A stretch of 8,108 nucleotides of DNA from contig DVGY01000147.1 in the NCBI GenBank assembly GCA_018712465.1, positions 1 to 8,108 on the forward strand. The letters run 5' to 3'. This document shows, piece after piece, positions 5,976 through 8,108 of this stretch. A program made the translations under genes and the position numbers. How positions within the stretch are numbered: the first letter of the stretch is position 1; each line of letters begins with the position of its first letter. Source of the DNA: Candidatus Egerieicola pullicola. Lineage in GTDB: Bacteria; Bacillota; Clostridia; Oscillospirales; Ruminococcaceae. Under the pieces are notes generated by a model. That model searched no databases. It saw only the letters and a program-made list of their open reading frames with translations, and was not told the DNA's origin.

Positions 5976-5980
5976 ACGGA

Positions 5981-6412
5981 ATGAAACAGCCTCAGAAGGT
6001 TTTGGTGCAGGTGGATGTGCTTCCGGAAGTTTTTCGCAAAGTATTGGAGGCCAAACAGTTGATCGCCACCCGGCAGGCCAAAAACTCCACGGTTGCTTGC
6101 CGCATGGTAGATTTAAGCCGAAGCGCCTTTTACAAGTACAAAGACTGTATCAGCCTTTACGACGAGATGCAGGTAGAACAGACCATGGCTTTGTACTTCC
6201 GTCTCAGTGACCAGCCGGGGGTGCTCTCCGGTGTGTTAAAGATCCTCAGCGACCACGGAGCAAACATCTTGACGGTAACCCAGAATCTTCCCTTGGATCA
6301 GGTTGCCGCCGTCACCGTAACAATACGGATTGACCAGAAAACAACGGATCTCACCGCTTTGTTCGACCAACTGGCGGAGGATACCGGGGTCATTGAATTT
6401 CGCAAGATCTAA
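5981..6412 (+). CDS. pheB: ACT-domain protein, PheB/UPF0735 family
   Basis: A 143-residue cytoplasmic protein of the UPF0735 family, called PheB in bacilli. These are small regulators believed to bind an amino acid; their targets are poorly known. Residues about 12-58 form a helical, HTH-like region ending in the family hallmark LSRSAFYKYKD (45-55). Residues about 68-141 are an ACT domain with the effector-loop motif DQPGVLSGVLKIL (77-89) and then NILTVTQNLP (95-104). The ATG at 5981 was chosen because of the GAGGTGG site; a GTG nine bases earlier is possible but worse. It lies 35 bases ahead of hom and heads the hom-thrB unit, an order seen in other Clostridia. This suggests that it senses threonine or a related amino acid and acts on Hom or on transcription. 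Family call is strong; ligand and target are inferred. Confidence 0.9.
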   Translation: MKQPQKVLVQVDVLPEVFRKVLEAKQLIATRQAKNSTVACRMVDLSRSAFYKYKDCISLYDEMQVEQTMALYFRLSDQPGVLSGVLKILSDHGANILTVTQNLPLDQVAAVTVTIRIDQKTTDLTALFDQLAEDTGVIEFRKI

Positions 6413-6447
6413 AACCTGCACACAGAACAACGGGAAGGGGAAAACCA

Positions 6448-7677
6448 ATGATTTATATGGCAGTTATGGGCCACGGCACTGTGGGAAGCGGTGTAGTGGA
6501 GGTGATCCACACCAACAAATACCAGGTGGAAAAAAACCTGGGGGAACAGGTCTGCATCAAACGCATTTTGGACCTGCGGGACTTTGATGTGCCCTATGCG
6601 GATTTGTTTACCAAAGACTTCAACGACATTTTGGAAGACGACGATATTTCCGTGGTGGCGGAGGTCATGGGCGGGATCCACCCGGCCTACGAATTTACCA
6701 AAAGCCTGTTGGAACGGGGCAAGAGCGTCTGTACTTCCAACAAAGAACTGGTGGCAGCCAAGGGCGCAGAACTGCTTCAGATAGCAGCAGACCACCATGT
6801 AAACTACTTCTTTGAAGCCAGCGTAGGCGGCGGCATCCCCATTATCCGCCCCCTGCACACCTGCTTAGCTGCCAACCGGATCGAAGAAATTGCCGGTATT
6901 TTAAACGGCACCACCAACTTTATTCTCACCAAAATGATCCATGACAAAATGGATTTCTCCGATGCCCTGAAGTTGGCCCAAGAATTGGGTTACGCAGAAC
7001 GCAATCCCAGCGCCGATGTAGACGGTCATGACGCCTGCCGGAAAATCTGCATTTTAGCGGATTTGGCTTACGGCAAAAACGTGGCGCCGGAAGCAGTGCA
7101 CACGGAAGGGATCAGCTCCATCTCTTTGCGGGACGTGGCTTACGCAGACGCAGCCGGTTACTCCATCAAGTTAATCGGCCGGACAAAGCCGGAAGGGGAA
7201 GGCCTGCTCTGCATGGTCAGCCCGGCGCTGCTTCCCAAGGAAAGCCCCTTGGCGGGAATCAATGGTGTGTTCAACGGCATTTTGGTTCGTGGCAACGCCA
7301 TCGGCGATGTGATGTTCTACGGCCAAGGCGCCGGAAAGCTGGCTACTGCGTCTGCGGTAGTTGCGGACATGATCGACATGGCCAAAAGTAAGGACTGTGT
7401 GACCAGTTTAAGCTGGGTGGACGATGGGAAAAATTATGTGGTGGATTACAAAACCACCCGTGTTGCTTTCTATGTCCGTCTCCAGGGCAAGGATTTGCGC
7501 AACAAAATCTACCGGCAATTTGAAAAGGTCACCTTCATTGAGCATCTTCGGGAAGCGGAAGACGAAATCGCTTTCATCACCCCGGTGATGGTGGAAAAAG
7601 ACTTTTATGCCAGGATTGCAGCCCTGTCTTCCCACGGCGTGCAGTTGAAAAATTCCATTCGCGTATTAGATTATTGA
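6448..7677 (+). CDS. hom: Homoserine dehydrogenase
   Basis: A 409-residue cytoplasmic enzyme that reduces aspartate 4-semialdehyde to homoserine with NAD(P)H, the branch-point step toward threonine and methionine. The Rossmann nucleotide motif is GHGTVGSG (8-15). Catalytic-domain hallmarks are TSNKELVAAKG (96-106), FEASVGGGIPII (122-133), GILNGTTNFIL (150-160), LGYAE (180-184) and DVDGHDACRKICILA (190-204), with K99 and K199 as the expected lysines and E184 and D190 among the substrate-pocket residues. YGQGAGKLATASAVVAD (291-307) closes the dinucleotide domain. The last 74 residues have an ACT-like pattern of strands and helices but lack the usual D-x-PG loop; the corresponding segment reads RLQGKDLRNKIYRQF. 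Allosteric control may therefore differ from standard Hom. The ATG has AAGGGG eight bases upstream. It is followed by thrB after 19 bases, clearly in an operon. Confidence 0.96.
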   Translation: MIYMAVMGHGTVGSGVVEVIHTNKYQVEKNLGEQVCIKRILDLRDFDVPYADLFTKDFNDILEDDDISVVAEVMGGIHPAYEFTKSLLERGKSVCTSNKELVAAKGAELLQIAADHHVNYFFEASVGGGIPIIRPLHTCLAANRIEEIAGILNGTTNFILTKMIHDKMDFSDALKLAQELGYAERNPSADVDGHDACRKICILADLAYGKNVAPEAVHTEGISSISLRDVAYADAAGYSIKLIGRTKPEGEGLLCMVSPALLPKESPLAGINGVFNGILVRGNAIGDVMFYGQGAGKLATASAVVADMIDMAKSKDCVTSLSWVDDGKNYVVDYKTTRVAFYVRLQGKDLRNKIYRQFEKVTFIEHLREAEDEIAFITPVMVEKDFYARIAALSSHGVQLKNSIRVLDY

Positions 7678-7696
7678 AAGGCCACAGAGTAACAGT

Positions 7697-8108
7697 ATGA
7701 TTAAAATTCAAATCCCGGCCACCAGTGCCAACCTGGGCGCAGGCTTTGACTCTTTAGGACTGGCAGTCAACCTTTACAACTATATTGAGTTGGAACCCAG
7801 CGACCGGTTAGAGATCTGCTCAACAGACGACACCCAGATTCCCACCGATGAAACCAATTTGGTGTACACCTCAGTAAAGTATCTTTTTGATCTCTGCGGA
7901 AAACCGCTTCCTGGACTGCGGATCCGGCAAACCAATCACATCCCCATGACCCGGGGATTAGGCAGTTCCTCTGCTTGCATTATCGGGGGATTGTACGGTG
8001 CCAACGTGCTGTTAGGGGGACCTTTCAACACCGATGAACTGGTGGATCTGGCGGCTCAAATCGAAGGCCACCCAGACAACACCACTCCCGCCTTGTTGGG
8101 GGGAATTG
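7697..8108 (+). CDS. thrB: Homoserine kinase, GHMP family (3' end cut by window edge)
   Basis: The first 137 residues of a GHMP-superfamily kinase that phosphorylates homoserine to O-phosphohomoserine, the step before threonine synthase. Translation shows IPATSANLGAGFDSLGLAVN (6-25), a strong ThrB N-terminal signature, then the ATP-binding loop PMTRGLGSSSACIIGG (83-98), and EGHPDNTTPALLGG (123-136), matching the conserved EGHPDN..PA motif. The start is ATG at 7697, 19 bases after the hom stop; no other in-frame start exists after that stop. The ribosome site is poor (AAAGG at 7677-7681, 15 bases away), so translation may be partly coupled to hom. The remaining half or so of the protein lies beyond the right edge. 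Its presence means this organism has a standard homoserine kinase as well as the ApgM-family protein at 1401-2618. Confidence 0.94.
   Translation, partial: MIKIQIPATSANLGAGFDSLGLAVNLYNYIELEPSDRLEICSTDDTQIPTDETNLVYTSVKYLFDLCGKPLPGLRIRQTNHIPMTRGLGSSSACIIGGLYGANVLLGGPFNTDELVDLAAQIEGHPDNTTPALLGGI

Noticed and set aside
5891..5980. A T-box, threonine attenuator or glycine riboswitch ahead of the threonine-branch operon
   Set aside because: The leader is too short. There is no leader peptide with repeated Thr or Ile codons, no T-box sequence, and no paired glycine aptamer. The 41-base gap ahead of the symporter is likewise too short for a riboswitch.

Overview
This looks like chromosomal DNA from a low-to-mid GC, Gram-positive anaerobe of the Clostridia, most likely the Oscillospiraceae/Ruminococcaceae. 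That is inferred from strong purine-rich Shine-Dalgarno sites, TTG and GTG starts, sigma-A-type promoters, Firmicutes-style RadC proteins, and the order ACT-domain protein - hom - thrB. There is no rRNA, tRNA, CRISPR array, insertion sequence or phage gene. The content is core housekeeping and metabolism, densely packed on both strands.

Layout from left to right. (1) Positions 1-419, minus strand: the N-terminal part of an MscS-type mechanosensitive channel, running off the left edge. (2) Positions 420-642: a divergent intergenic region with a good promoter facing each way. (3) Positions 643-1377, plus strand: a RadC-family protein with an HhH-type N-terminus and a complete JAMM metal site. 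(4) Positions 1401-3645, minus strand: a two-gene unit read from an extended -10 promoter at 3681-3689. It encodes an RluA-family pseudouridine synthase and then an archaeal-type cofactor-independent phosphoglycerate mutase (the family that includes proposed alternative homoserine kinases), and ends at a strong terminator inside the tail of the first radC gene. (5) Positions 3741-4457, plus strand: a second RadC-family protein whose JAMM site is degraded. (6) Positions 4499-5890: a sodium:alanine/glycine symporter (AGCS family). (7) Positions 5981-8108: an ACT-domain regulator of the PheB/UPF0735 family, homoserine dehydrogenase, and the first 137 codons of a GHMP homoserine kinase, apparently one threonine-branch operon with its own promoter.

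How the genes fit together: hom and thrB carry aspartate semialdehyde to O-phosphohomoserine, and the ACT protein ahead of them is a plausible amino-acid-sensing partner. The ApgM-family enzyme may be glycolytic or may overlap with ThrB, since both homoserine kinase candidates are present. The two RadC paralogues, one with an intact and one with an inactive-looking metal site, lie within 3.8 kb and are the most interesting pairing here: they resemble the MPN+/MPN- partnerships known in eukaryotic JAMM complexes, although a working partnership is only inference. I see no clear evidence of a large undescribed system; most of the window is ordinary core genome.
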